This document shows positions 15,161-23,752 of a stretch of DNA of 64,000 nucleotides, one piece after another. Position 1 is the stretch's first letter; every line of letters starts with the position of its first letter. Below the pieces are notes generated by a model. It saw only the letters and a program-made list of their open reading frames with translations. It made no database searches and had not been told where the DNA came from. A program made the position numbers and the translations under genes. This DNA comes from DATMER01 sp031390755 (GTDB taxonomy: Bacteria > Acidobacteriota > Thermoanaerobaculia > Multivoradales > UBA5704), in assembly GCA_031390755.1 (NCBI GenBank), contig JANMTS010000074.1:124001-188000 (forward strand), given 5' to 3'.

Positions 15161-16810
15161 ATGGCAGGAGTTGAATCCGGCGATCTGGAGCTGCTGCTGG
15201 CGGTCATGCCGCCGCGCGTGGCCGAGGTGATCGCGGCCCATCCGGGCAAGGGCGACCTGATCGAGATCGTGCTCGACCTGGGTCGGCTGCCCGAGATCCG
15301 CTTCCCCCAGAGCGGCGAGGATCTCACCGCCACCCCGGTCGGCCGCGAGGATCTCGCCGGCGTGGTGGAGCGCATCGGCCGCTTCGGCAAGGACAACCGC
15401 GCCGGGATCGAGCGCACGCTCCACCGCATCTCGGCGATCCGCAACCGGGTCGGCGACGTCGTCGGCCTCACCTGCCGCGTGGGCCGGGCGGTCTACGGCA
15501 CGGTCGACATCCTGCGCGACGTGATCGAAGCCGGCGAGTCGATCCTCCTGCTCGGGCGTCCGGGCGTGGGCAAGACGACGCTGCTGCGGGAAGCCGCCCG
15601 CGTCCTGGCCGACGATCTCGGCAAGCGCGTGGTCGTCGTCGACACCTCCAACGAGATCGCGGGCGACGGCGACATCCCCCATCCCGCGATCGGCCGCGCC
15701 AGGCGCATGCAGGTTCCCGCGCCCGAGGCCCAGCACGGGGTGATGATCGAGGCGGTCGAGAACCACATGCCGCAGGTGATCGTCATCGACGAGATCGGCA
15801 CCACCGCGGAGACCCAGGCCGCCCGCACCATCGCCGAGCGCGGCGTCCAGCTCATCGCCACCGCCCACGGCAATACGCTCGAAAACCTGCTCCAGAACCC
15901 GACGCTCTCCGACCTGGTGGGAGGCATCCACGCCGTCACCCTCTCGGACGAGGAGGCGCGCCGCCGCGGCACCCAGAAGACGGTGCTGGAGCGCAAGGCT
16001 CCTCCCACGTTCGGAGTGCTGATCGAGATCCAGGAGAAGGACCGCCTGGCCGTCCATCACGACGTGGCCGAGGTCGTGGACAGGTTCCTGCGGGACATCC
16101 CGCCGCGGCCCGAAATCCGGATGCGGACCGAGGGCGGCGGGGTCGAGATCGTCGACCCCGTCCATGAGGACGACCGGGCCGCCCCCTCGCCGCCGCCCCT
16201 GGCGCGGCCGGGTGCGCGCAAGCGGCGGGAGGCCCGCAATCCCTGGAACACGCCGGACACGCGGGAGGCTCGCACCGCCCGGACCGCGCGAGACGCCGCC
16301 CGCGAGATCCGCGAGGACGCCATCCCGACTCCCAGCGCCCGGCCGCCCAAGGGCAAGGCGATCCGGGTGTTCCCCTACGCGGTCTCCAAGGGGAAGCTCG
16401 AACGGGCCATCCGCAAGTTCCGGCTGCCGCTGCTCATCCTCGACGACATGGACGAGGCCGACATGGTCATCACCCTCAAGGCGCAGGAGCGCCGCCAGCC
16501 CCGCCGCCTGCGCGACGCCGAGGCCCGCGGGGTACCGATCCATGTGATCAAGAGCAACACGATCGCCCAGATGGAAAACTTCCTGCGCGACCACTTCAAC
16601 GCCTCCGAGCCCGGCTCGGAAGATGAGGCTGCGCTGCACGAGGTGGAGGACGCCGTCGACGAGGCGCTGGACGAGGGGAAGCCCGTGGAGCTGGCGCCGC
16701 AGGGAAGCTATCTGCGGCGGCTTCAGCACCAGCTCGTGGAACGCTACGGTCTGACGTCGGAGAGCAAGGGCGAGGAGCCCTACCGGCGGGTGGTCATTTT
16801 TCCGGGCTGA
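15161..16810 (+). CDS. R3H-domain AAA/P-loop ATPase (Ycf45/SpoIIIAA-like)
   Basis: 549 aa. The centre is a P-loop ATPase with Walker A GRPGVGKTTLLRE and Walker B QVIVIDEIGT, plus a VDTSNEIAGDGDIPH stretch typical of the Ycf45/SpoIIIAA-like group. After a proline/arginine linker come a C-terminal nucleic-acid-binding region and an R3H-like end (LVERYGLTSESKGEEPYRRV). Members are thought to act on nucleic acids, but the exact role is not settled. The ATG at 15161 has AAGGAGGAG 8 nt upstream. The stop overlaps the convergent permease gene by 17 bp. Confidence 0.82.
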   Translation: MAGVESGDLELLLAVMPPRVAEVIAAHPGKGDLIEIVLDLGRLPEIRFPQSGEDLTATPVGREDLAGVVERIGRFGKDNRAGIERTLHRISAIRNRVGDVVGLTCRVGRAVYGTVDILRDVIEAGESILLLGRPGVGKTTLLREAARVLADDLGKRVVVVDTSNEIAGDGDIPHPAIGRARRMQVPAPEAQHGVMIEAVENHMPQVIVIDEIGTTAETQAARTIAERGVQLIATAHGNTLENLLQNPTLSDLVGGIHAVTLSDEEARRRGTQKTVLERKAPPTFGVLIEIQEKDRLAVHHDVAEVVDRFLRDIPPRPEIRMRTEGGGVEIVDPVHEDDRAAPSPPPLARPGARKRREARNPWNTPDTREARTARTARDAAREIREDAIPTPSARPPKGKAIRVFPYAVSKGKLERAIRKFRLPLLILDDMDEADMVITLKAQERRQPRRLRDAEARGVPIHVIKSNTIAQMENFLRDHFNASEPGSEDEAALHEVEDAVDEALDEGKPVELAPQGSYLRRLQHQLVERYGLTSESKGEEPYRRVVIFPG

Positions 16811-17933
16811 CCGCAGGACTGGCCCCGGCCTTGCCCTTCTTCACCCGCGGCGCCTGGACGACAGCCACCAGGGTCTGGGTGCCGTCCAGATCGTCCTTGA
16901 ACTCCTCGCTGTAGATATCGAGCAGGGTCATGAAAAGCGCCGCGATCATCGGGCCGACGATGAAGCCCATGGCCCCGAACAGCGCGATGCCGCCCAGCGT
17001 CGAGAAGAAGACCATCAGGTCGTGCATCCCCGCTTCCTGCCCGACGAGCCGGGGCCGCAGCAGGTTGTCCACGTTGACGATCACGACCACGGTGACGATC
17101 AGAATCCCGATCCCGTTCCCCATGTGGCCGGTGGCCATCTGGAGAAACGCCGCCGGATAGAGCACCAGCCAGGCGCCGACCAGCGGGATGATCGCGGACA
17201 GCGTCGCCACGACTCCCCAGAGGAACGGCGAGCCCACGCCGAAGATCCACAGCGTCAATCCCGCGAGCGTGCCCTGGACCAGCGCGATCAGCAGCGTTCC
17301 CTTGACCGTGGCCCGGGCCACGGAGGAGAACCGCGCCGCGATGGCGTTCTTGTACTCGCGGTCGAGCGGGATCAGGTAGCGCATCTTCCGCAGCAGCGAC
17401 TTGCCGTCCCGGAAGAAGTAGAACATCGAGAACAGGGTGGTGAAGAGCAGGATGATGAGCTGCAGCGTACCGCTGGAGGTCTTGCTGATGACCACCGCCG
17501 CGACCGAGCCCAGCGTCTTCGCCGCGTCCTCCAGGCTGGCGCTCCAGTTGATCTTGTCGAGCCCCCACTGCCCGTACCAGCGGTAGCTGCGAAGCTGGCC
17601 GAGGAGACCGTCCTGGCCCTTCGACGCGATGTCCTTCACCTTGACCTGGACGGAGTGATAGACGTCGATCGCTTCCAGGGTCACCAGGTGGGCCACCCCC
17701 AGGATGGGCAGGATCACCGCCAGCAGCAGGAGCAAACAGCAGACGAAGGCCGCGAGCCCCCCCCGGCCGCGGAACTTCCGGGTGATCCACTCATACATAG
17801 GGTAGAAGATGGTCGTGAACACGGCGGCGAGAACCACCGGCACGAGGAACATCCTCACCATGTAGAAGAATGAAAAGGCGGCGCCGAGGAGGATGGCGAT
17901 GAAGAAGTAGCGGCTGAGGGTTTTCTGGTTCAT
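16794..17933 (-). CDS. AI-2E family transporter (permease)
   Basis: 379 aa integral membrane protein of the AI-2E/UPF0118 permease family. Hydrophobic segments appear near the N-terminus (YFFIAILLGAAFSFFYMVRM; LAAFVCCLLLLLAVILPIL) and in a cluster in the second half, with the family phrases NVDNLLRPRLVG and GIALFGAMGFIVGPMIAAL. Substrates differ within the family (autoinducer-2 in the founder, ions in others), so none is assigned here. I chose the ATG at 17933 (MNQKTLSRYF); the upstream in-frame extension lacks protein character. Confidence 0.88.
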   Translation of the reverse strand: MNQKTLSRYFFIAILLGAAFSFFYMVRMFLVPVVLAAVFTTIFYPMYEWITRKFRGRGGLAAFVCCLLLLLAVILPILGVAHLVTLEAIDVYHSVQVKVKDIASKGQDGLLGQLRSYRWYGQWGLDKINWSASLEDAAKTLGSVAAVVISKTSSGTLQLIILLFTTLFSMFYFFRDGKSLLRKMRYLIPLDREYKNAIAARFSSVARATVKGTLLIALVQGTLAGLTLWIFGVGSPFLWGVVATLSAIIPLVGAWLVLYPAAFLQMATGHMGNGIGILIVTVVVIVNVDNLLRPRLVGQEAGMHDLMVFFSTLGGIALFGAMGFIVGPMIAALFMTLLDIYSEEFKDDLDGTQTLVAVVQAPRVKKGKAGASPAVSPEK

Positions 17934-18059
17934 GGCGATCCACCCATTCTTACATGGATCGACCGGCACGGATGGCCCGAGCGTTGCATCGGGTGAGTTG
18001 CATGACGGCAGATCGTCTCTGACGGCATGAACCGGAAGAGACAAGAAAGGAAAACGAAA

Positions 18060-19061
18060 ATGTTTCGAAGCGCTTCCATGCTTCTTGCCCTCTGTTGGAT
18101 GGCCTCTCTAACCGGAGCCGTCTCCGCCCAGACCGCGCCGCCGGCTCAGCCGGTTCCGCAAACCCAGCCAACCCAGCAGGCTGGCCAGCCGGCCCAGCAG
18201 GCTCAGCCGGCGCAGAGCCCCTCCGGGTTGGACCTTCAGGTCCAGCTCGACCGCGCCGGCTTCTCGCCCGGTGTGATCGACGGCAAACCGGGTGCGATCA
18301 CCGGCAAGGCGCTTTCGGCGTTCCAGGAAGCGCACGATCTGCCGGTCACGGGCAAGCTGAACGCCGAGACCTGGGAGAGCCTCGCCGCCGCCGGCACCGG
18401 AGCGGCGCTCGTGGAGCACGAGATCACGGCCGAGGAGGCGAACGGGCCGTTCGTCAAGGCGATTCCCGAGGACATGGAAGAGAAGGCCAAGTTACCCGCT
18501 CTGGGCTACACCTCGATCGTCGAGATGCTCTCCGAGGCCTTCCACACCACTCCGGAGCTCCTCAAGAAGCTCAACCCGAAGGCCCGCTTCGCCGCCGGGG
18601 AGAGCGTGCAGGTCCCGAACATCCGAAGCGCGCCGGTCGCCGCGGAACCGGGCGATGTCCGGGTCGTGGTCTCGAAGTCGAACAGCTCTCTGACGGTTGA
18701 GCGCGGCGGGGACGTGCTGTTCTTTGCGCCGGTGACCGCGGGCAGCGAGCACGATCCGCTGCCGATCGGCGAGTGGAAGGTCAACGGCGTCGCCAAGAAC
18801 CCGACGTTCAACTACAATCCCGACCTGTTCTGGGACGCCGATCCCACCCACGGCAAGGCCAAGATCCCCGCCGGGCCCAACAATCCCGTGGGCGTGGTCT
18901 GGGTCGACATCAACAAGCCGCACTATGGAATCCATGGAACTCCCGAGCCGCGGATGATCGGCCGATCCTCCTCCCACGGCTGCGTGCGGCTCACCAATTG
19001 GGACGCCCTCACGCTCGCGGGCCTGGTGCGGCCGGGGACCCCTGTCCTGTTCGAGCCATGA
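18060..19061 (+). CDS. L,D-transpeptidase with peptidoglycan-binding domain
   Basis: 333 aa. Signal peptide (LLALCWMASLTGAVSAQ), a Pro/Gln-rich linker, a PG_binding_1 domain (LQVQLDRAGFSPGVIDGKPG ... ALSAFQEAHDLPVTGKLNAET), a LysM-like middle (AEAFHTTPELLKKLNP) and a C-terminal YkuD catalytic domain. The signature HGTPEP...SHGCVRL is complete, with the nucleophile Cys at about residue 308. Such enzymes make 3-3 peptidoglycan crosslinks or attach proteins in the periplasm. The ATG at 18060 follows AAGGA by 8 nt. The M23 peptidase gene starts in an ATGA overlap, so cell-wall synthesis and cleavage functions are coupled. Confidence 0.9.
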   Translation: MFRSASMLLALCWMASLTGAVSAQTAPPAQPVPQTQPTQQAGQPAQQAQPAQSPSGLDLQVQLDRAGFSPGVIDGKPGAITGKALSAFQEAHDLPVTGKLNAETWESLAAAGTGAALVEHEITAEEANGPFVKAIPEDMEEKAKLPALGYTSIVEMLSEAFHTTPELLKKLNPKARFAAGESVQVPNIRSAPVAAEPGDVRVVVSKSNSSLTVERGGDVLFFAPVTAGSEHDPLPIGEWKVNGVAKNPTFNYNPDLFWDADPTHGKAKIPAGPNNPVGVVWVDINKPHYGIHGTPEPRMIGRSSSHGCVRLTNWDALTLAGLVRPGTPVLFEP

Positions 19062-19798
19062 AACTGAAGCACGAGAAGCACACCGAGAAAAAGACCAATT
19101 GGGCGGTGGTGTCGGCCGGGCTCGGAGGGTATCTCCTCGGAGCCCTGACCGTGCTGTTCGTGCTCTGGGCCTCCAGCGGTTTCCGGACGGAGGGCGGTCT
19201 GCCCGCCGCCGCCCCCCGGGCGACGGGAGGCAAGCCGGTGACGGTCCAGCCGGCGCCGGCTCTTCCTGCCGCGCCCGCGTCTCCGACATCTCCGGCCAAT
19301 CCTTCGTCGCCTCTCCCCAATCCGCTCGCGAGCCCGGATCTCGGCCGGCGTTCGCTCGTGCTGCCGGTGCAGGGCATCCGCCCCCAGGATCTCCACGACA
19401 CGTTCACCGAGTCCCGCAGCGGGGACCGGGTCCACGAGGCGCTGGACATCCTCGCACCGCGCAACACCCCGGTGCTGGCGGTGGAGGACGGCCGCATCGC
19501 CAAGCTGTTCACCAGCAAGCTCGGCGGGCTCACGATCTACCAGTTCGATCCGTCCGAGACCTATACCTACTACTACGCTCACCTGGAGAGTTACGCGGGC
19601 GGCCTGCAGGAGGGAGCTTTGCTGCGGCGCGGCCAGGTCATCGGCTTCGTGGGGACCTCCGGGAACGCCGCCCCCGACGCGCCGCATCTCCATTTCGCCA
19701 TCTTCCGCCTGACGCCGGAGAAGCGCTGGTGGGAGGGCGAGCCGGTCAATCCCTTCCCGGTCCTGGGCGGAGTCCCGAGAACCCAACCGTCACGCTGA
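19058..19798 (+). CDS. M23 family metallopeptidase, membrane-anchored
   Basis: 246 aa. A short cytoplasmic basic start, one transmembrane segment (LGGYLLGALTVLFVLWASSG), a Pro/Ala linker and a LytM/M23 domain. Zinc-site motifs are visible: H-x-A-L-D (VHEALDILAPRNTPV) and HLHF near the C-terminus, with the YYYAHLESY strand between. M23 enzymes cleave peptide crosslinks in peptidoglycan. It overlaps the L,D-transpeptidase stop by four bases and should be co-translated with it. Confidence 0.88.
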   Translation: MKLKHEKHTEKKTNWAVVSAGLGGYLLGALTVLFVLWASSGFRTEGGLPAAAPRATGGKPVTVQPAPALPAAPASPTSPANPSSPLPNPLASPDLGRRSLVLPVQGIRPQDLHDTFTESRSGDRVHEALDILAPRNTPVLAVEDGRIAKLFTSKLGGLTIYQFDPSETYTYYYAHLESYAGGLQEGALLRRGQVIGFVGTSGNAAPDAPHLHFAIFRLTPEKRWWEGEPVNPFPVLGGVPRTQPSR

Positions 19799-19818
19799 GG
19801 CTGCGTCCCTGCTAAACT

Positions 19819-19848
19819 GAGGGCACTGGCAAGTTGTCAGGTGCCCTC
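19819..19848 (+). promoter_or_regulatory. strong hairpin ending next to a start codon
   Basis: Arms GAGGGCAC and GTGCCCTC pair perfectly, with further internal pairing, and the 3' arm ends one base before the ATG at 19850. It could terminate the transpeptidase/M23 operon or mask translation of the next gene. No T-run follows. Confidence 0.5.
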
Positions 19849-19849
19849 C

Positions 19850-21460
19850 ATGGCAAAGATCCTCCTGGCCCTCGTGGCCGCCGCCGGTCTTCTTCGTCCC
19901 GACCTGCCGACTCGTCCGGTGAGGCCCGGGTTCGAGCCTCCACGGGAGACCGCGCCCGGCCGCATCCTCAATCGGCTCGACGGCCTCCTCCGGCTGCCGC
20001 CGCTCATCACTCCCGGCGAGGTCATCGAGATCGCGCCGCTCAACCCGGAGAAGACCCCGCCGGACGGCCGCTGGACCGTGGCCGGCGTGGAAGCGCAGCC
20101 GATCCAGGGGGGGGGCCTGCCGCGCCTGCGCGTCCGGATTCCCGCCGATCTCGATCCCATGGGACCCCTGCCGGTCGTCTATACGGACGCGAAAGGCAAG
20201 CGGATCGTCGAGGCCTCCGCGCTCGAGCAGGTGCGCGTCGTGCCTCCGCCGGTGGGCTCCCCGCAGTTACAACTTTCGGCCGTCCCGCCGCGGCTCTCCC
20301 GTTGCGGCTCGCAGTGGGTGCAGGACGGCGTCGCGTGCGCCTGCGGCTGGTTCCCCGACGAGGCGGCGCGGGCAGGCTTCCTGGTGGACGGCCGCGCGGC
20401 GGGTCCGTTGGTGGCGGTCTCCCAGCGCTCGATCTGCGCCCGGGTCGGTCTCGGATCGCACCGCATCTCGGGCTCGGTCGCCGCAGGCTTCGAGCCGGTC
20501 GGCGACGACAAGGTCGTGGCGGTGCAGATCCGCCGCTTCCCGCCCTTCCTCAACCTTCAGCCTCTGCAGTCGACGTTGATCACCTGGATGGTTCTCGGCA
20601 CCAAGGACCCGGTCCGCCTGCGGCTGCGTAACACCGCGCCGGACCTGGCGACGCTGGAGGGCGGCACCCTGCAGAGCGCCTCGACCTCCGGCGGCCTGCG
20701 CAACGCGGCGAGCCGCAACGTCACCTGGCTCGCCGGCAGCGGTCCGTTCCGGATCGAAGCGGCGGTCGAGGACCGCACGGCCCCCTTCCTCGGCGAGGAA
20801 TACCTGACCCTGCTCGGCGGGATCTTCCAGCGCGAGGTCCGGCAGATTTCGGCCAGCCTGGACGACCGGGTGCGCGCCCTGCCGGAAGGAAAGCCGGATG
20901 GACGACTTTCGCGGTCCGACGTGCTGACCCTGCTGGCAGCGACCCAGGCGGATCTCGCCCGCGCGCTTCCCTATCCGGAGCTGGCAGCCTTCCGCGACGC
21001 CACGGCCGATCTCATGGACGAGGTCTCCGCCCGCGTCCGGCTGTTGCCGGAGGAGGGCGAGGGCACCCTCGAAAGGGTCGAGATGAAGAAGGCTCTGCCC
21101 CTGATCAAGCGGGTGCAGGGGTTCCTCGCGTCCAGCGGCGAGTCGCCGCGGCGGAGCCTCTGCATCCTGAGCTCGCCGGAGGAAGGCGCGATCGTCCGCA
21201 TCTACCCGCGCAGCCTCCCGTCCGACCCGGTCGACACCTCGACCGCGGACATCGTCTCGCATCTGTTCCCCGGGAAGTACCGCTATGAGATCTGGAAGGA
21301 CAACTTCAAGGAGGTGGAGTCGGAGATCGACCTGACCGGCGACACCCGCCTGGTCCTCGACTGCCGGCTGATCCCCACGGGAGGCCGCGACCGCCCCGCC
21401 CCCTGCCGCCTGGCTTCGGCGTCGGAGCGCGACGCCCTTCGCTGCCGCTGGCCCGGTTGA
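19850..21460 (+). CDS. hypothetical exported protein with PEGA-like C-terminal segment
   Basis: About 536 aa. It starts with a short hydrophobic leader (MAKILLALVAAAGLL). The first half has beta-rich, Ig-like segments and a Cys-rich patch (WVQDGVACACGWFPDEAARAG). The second half is helical (ALPLIKRVQGFLASSGE) and then has a PEGA-like end (SSPEEGAIVRIYP ... LFPGKYRYEIWKDNFKEVE). No enzyme motif is seen. The start is uncertain: ATG at 19850 has no obvious ribosome site and abuts a hairpin; GTG at 19841 is the alternative. Confidence 0.6.
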   Translation: MAKILLALVAAAGLLRPDLPTRPVRPGFEPPRETAPGRILNRLDGLLRLPPLITPGEVIEIAPLNPEKTPPDGRWTVAGVEAQPIQGGGLPRLRVRIPADLDPMGPLPVVYTDAKGKRIVEASALEQVRVVPPPVGSPQLQLSAVPPRLSRCGSQWVQDGVACACGWFPDEAARAGFLVDGRAAGPLVAVSQRSICARVGLGSHRISGSVAAGFEPVGDDKVVAVQIRRFPPFLNLQPLQSTLITWMVLGTKDPVRLRLRNTAPDLATLEGGTLQSASTSGGLRNAASRNVTWLAGSGPFRIEAAVEDRTAPFLGEEYLTLLGGIFQREVRQISASLDDRVRALPEGKPDGRLSRSDVLTLLAATQADLARALPYPELAAFRDATADLMDEVSARVRLLPEEGEGTLERVEMKKALPLIKRVQGFLASSGESPRRSLCILSSPEEGAIVRIYPRSLPSDPVDTSTADIVSHLFPGKYRYEIWKDNFKEVESEIDLTGDTRLVLDCRLIPTGGRDRPAPCRLASASERDALRCRWPG

Positions 21461-21510
21461 TCCCGCCCCTTCTGGGATGTTAAGCTCCTCCCAGACACGA
21501 TTGGGGTGCC

Positions 21511-21975
21511 ATGGACCAGGAACTGATTGCCTATCTCGACACACGCTTCTCGGCCATTGATCGACGCTTTGATGTGATTGATGAGCACTTCGAGGCGATC
21601 GATCGACGCTTCGAACAGATCGACAAGCGCTTCGACGCGAACGACCAGCGCTTCGACGCGATGGACGAGCGCTTCGACGCGATCGACAAGCGCTTCGACG
21701 CGAACGACCAGCGCTTCGAGCAGATCGAGCAGCACTCTTCAGGACTGACGCAGGAGCTTCGTCGCCTGAGTGACACGATCCGGCTGACCGACGTCAAGGT
21801 CGAAGGCTTGCGTGACGACATCCGCCAGGTGGCGGAGGGAGTGGCCAACGTCGATCAGAAGTTGGATTCCTTCCGGTCCGAGGTCACCAAAGAGCTCGAG
21901 GCTTCCCGAGCCCTTCACCAGGTGTCATTCAAGAATCTCAGCAGGCGCGTCGCCGCGCTCGAAGCCCGCCCTTAA
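21511..21975 (+). CDS. heptad-repeat coiled-coil protein
   Basis: 154 aa. Residues about 12-75 are near-perfect seven-residue repeats of RFDAIDK/RFDANDQ/RFDAMDE, giving a visible 21-bp repeat in the DNA (CGCTTCGACGCGATCGACAAG and variants). The remainder is an ordinary amphipathic helix. Such proteins form parallel coiled coils, often as trimers or structural spacers, and resemble DUF1640-like or phage-tail-associated repeat proteins. No partner is obvious next door. Repeat number may vary between strains because of the DNA repeat. Confidence 0.7.
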   Translation: MDQELIAYLDTRFSAIDRRFDVIDEHFEAIDRRFEQIDKRFDANDQRFDAMDERFDAIDKRFDANDQRFEQIEQHSSGLTQELRRLSDTIRLTDVKVEGLRDDIRQVAEGVANVDQKLDSFRSEVTKELEASRALHQVSFKNLSRRVAALEARP

Positions 21976-21987
21976 TTCGGCTGCCCT

Positions 21988-23028
21988 CTACGACAGGTCG
22001 TACACCCCGGCAGCCCGCAGGATGGCCGGGCTGCTCGGCGCGGCCGCTCCGCCGTCGGTCTCCAGCGTGATCATGACGTCGCGGGTGTTGGCGGGCATGG
22101 TCTCGGAGGAAAGCTCCAGCGTCTCCCCGGGCCGGGTGTCGAACGTCCCGCCGCTGACGGTGCCTTCATCGGCCACCCACCAGAGTTGATAGTCGCGGCC
22201 GGCGGCGGCCGGCGGAAGGCCGTGGAGCGCCATGTACCAGTGCTGATGGTCCGGGGCCACGAACAGGGTGCCGCGCGCAAGGCCCAGTCCTTCGACAGGG
22301 CGCAGCGGGCTGATCGTCACGGCGGGCGCGGTCACCAGCGCGAAGCTCGACCTCATCCGCTCGACCCCCTGGCGCGCCTCGACCGCTTCGGCCAGGGCCT
22401 TCTCCGCCTTCCGCCGCTCGCCTGCGAGCTCGGAACGCAGCGACTCGATCGTGACCTCCTGCTCGGCGCGCTGCTGCACGAGCCACCCCGACAGCCCGGC
22501 CAGGACGAGAGCCACCGAGGCCGCCAGAGCCAGGGGCCAGCTCCCCCGCCGAGAAGCAGCTGCCGAACGGCTGGGCGGAGCAGCAGGAACGGCAGGAGCG
22601 ACGGCCACGCGAGGCAGCGGGGCCGGAACGGGGACCGGCCGCACCGCAGGCACGGGCCGGGGACCAGTCTCCCGAGGCTTAGCGGTCTGGGACTCAGACT
22701 CCTGCGAGGGCATGGGCCGGGAGGGGGCTCCCTCTCCCCCGGCACGGGGGAGAGGGCCGGGGAGAGGGGGGATGGGATCAACCACCGGCTGTGCATGGAT
22801 CCCGGACTCACGAGCCACCGCGGCGAGCAACTGGGAGCGCGTCTCCGGCCGCGGCGCCGACGGCTCCAGATCGCAGGCGACCAGGCCCAGCACCTCCGTG
22901 TACAGGCGCGCCAGGGTCTCGGCCGTCTCCGAAGGCTCGTGCGGAGTCACCGGCTCGCCGGTGCCGCCTTCGAGGGCCTCCAGCGCGGCCAGGATGGTGT
23001 GGTCCTCCAGGGTGAGATCCTGTTTCAC
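21988..23028 (-). CDS. anti-sigma factor, RskA-like
   Basis: 346 aa. A cytoplasmic N-terminal part (LTLEDHTILAALEALEGG) is followed by a long low-complexity linker, one transmembrane segment (WPLALAASVALVLAGLSGWL), a coiled coil and an extracytoplasmic RskA-type domain (HWYMALHGLPPAAAGRDYQLWW, VMITLETDGG). It overlaps the sigma-factor stop (GTGA), the usual sigma/anti-sigma pairing, and should hold that sigma factor inactive at the membrane. The linker contains a dispersed palindromic repeat (22728-22782) also seen in moaA. Confidence 0.82.
   Translation of the reverse strand: MKQDLTLEDHTILAALEALEGGTGEPVTPHEPSETAETLARLYTEVLGLVACDLEPSAPRPETRSQLLAAVARESGIHAQPVVDPIPPLPGPLPRAGGEGAPSRPMPSQESESQTAKPRETGPRPVPAVRPVPVPAPLPRVAVAPAVPAAPPSRSAAASRRGSWPLALAASVALVLAGLSGWLVQQRAEQEVTIESLRSELAGERRKAEKALAEAVEARQGVERMRSSFALVTAPAVTISPLRPVEGLGLARGTLFVAPDHQHWYMALHGLPPAAAGRDYQLWWVADEGTVSGGTFDTRPGETLELSSETMPANTRDVMITLETDGGAAAPSSPAILRAAGVYDLS
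22728..22782 (-). repeat. dispersed palindromic repeat inside the anti-sigma gene
   Basis: About 55 bp matching 57225-57280 on the opposite strand with few differences. It contains the palindromic core CCCCCGTGCCGGGGG and a CTCTCCCCGGCCCTCTC shoulder. Here it is translated as the linker piece IPPLPGPLPRAGGEGAP. Confidence 0.72.
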
Positions 23029-23651
23029 AGCAACTCCCGGATCTCGGAGCGCAGCGCGCTCCGCAACTTCTTCATCGCGAGCAGGGTCCGCGTCTTGACC
23101 GTTCCCAGGGGAAGGCCTACGAGGCCGGCGATCTCGGTCTGGGACAGGCCCTGGTAGAACGCCATCTCCAGCACCTGCTTCTGCTCCGCCGGCAGCAGAT
23201 CCATCTCGGCCTTCACTCGCTGCCTTCGTTCCCGGATGAATACGGATTCCACGCCGTCGGGGGATGCATGCTCCGGCGCCGGGCTCTCCAGGTGCGCGGC
23301 CTCGTGGACCCGGTCGACGACCTTGCGGCTGCGCAACCGGTCGATGGAGCGGCTGCGCACGACCAGCACCAGCCATGTCGAGACCGACGAACGGGCCGGG
23401 TCGTACCTTCCGGCGTTGTTCCAGAGGTGGAGGAAGACCTCCTGCAGCACCTCCTCCGCGTCGGAGGTGCGGCCGAGGATGCGGCGGGCGAGCGCCAGGA
23501 GCGCCGGTGCGTGGCGGTCGTACAGCTCGGCGAGCGCTTCCGGGTTCCGTTCGAGAACCCGGCGCACCAGGACGGCGTCGGTCACGGGCCCGGGAGTGCC
23601 TGGCACGGCGGGCGATCTTGGCGGCAGTGGGAGAGAACCGGATTCCGGCAT
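23025..23651 (-). CDS. ECF-type RNA polymerase sigma factor
   Basis: 208 aa from the chosen ATG at 23651. Region 2 is clear (LAELYDRHAPALLALARRIL, DAEEVLQEVFLHLWNN) and so is region 4 (LLPAEQKQVLEMAFYQGLSQ, then EIAGLVGLPLGTVKTRTLLAM), matching the SigK-like ECF group that pairs with RskA anti-sigma factors. It directs RNA polymerase to stress or envelope promoters. The anti-sigma gene overlaps its stop. The N-terminus is uncertain, since no clear ribosome site is seen; a longer in-frame start at 23762 would overlap the divergent thioesterase gene. Confidence 0.87.
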   Translation of the reverse strand: MPESGSLPLPPRSPAVPGTPGPVTDAVLVRRVLERNPEALAELYDRHAPALLALARRILGRTSDAEEVLQEVFLHLWNNAGRYDPARSSVSTWLVLVVRSRSIDRLRSRKVVDRVHEAAHLESPAPEHASPDGVESVFIRERRQRVKAEMDLLPAEQKQVLEMAFYQGLSQTEIAGLVGLPLGTVKTRTLLAMKKLRSALRSEIRELL

Positions 23652-23752
23652 TGGTCGTGTCTGAACGCCTCGGGGAGGCGACGTTAGCAGCGGTAGCGTC
23701 GGTAAGATACCATGAGGCCCCGAAGGCTCACGCGAAAGGAACCGACCCCGAC

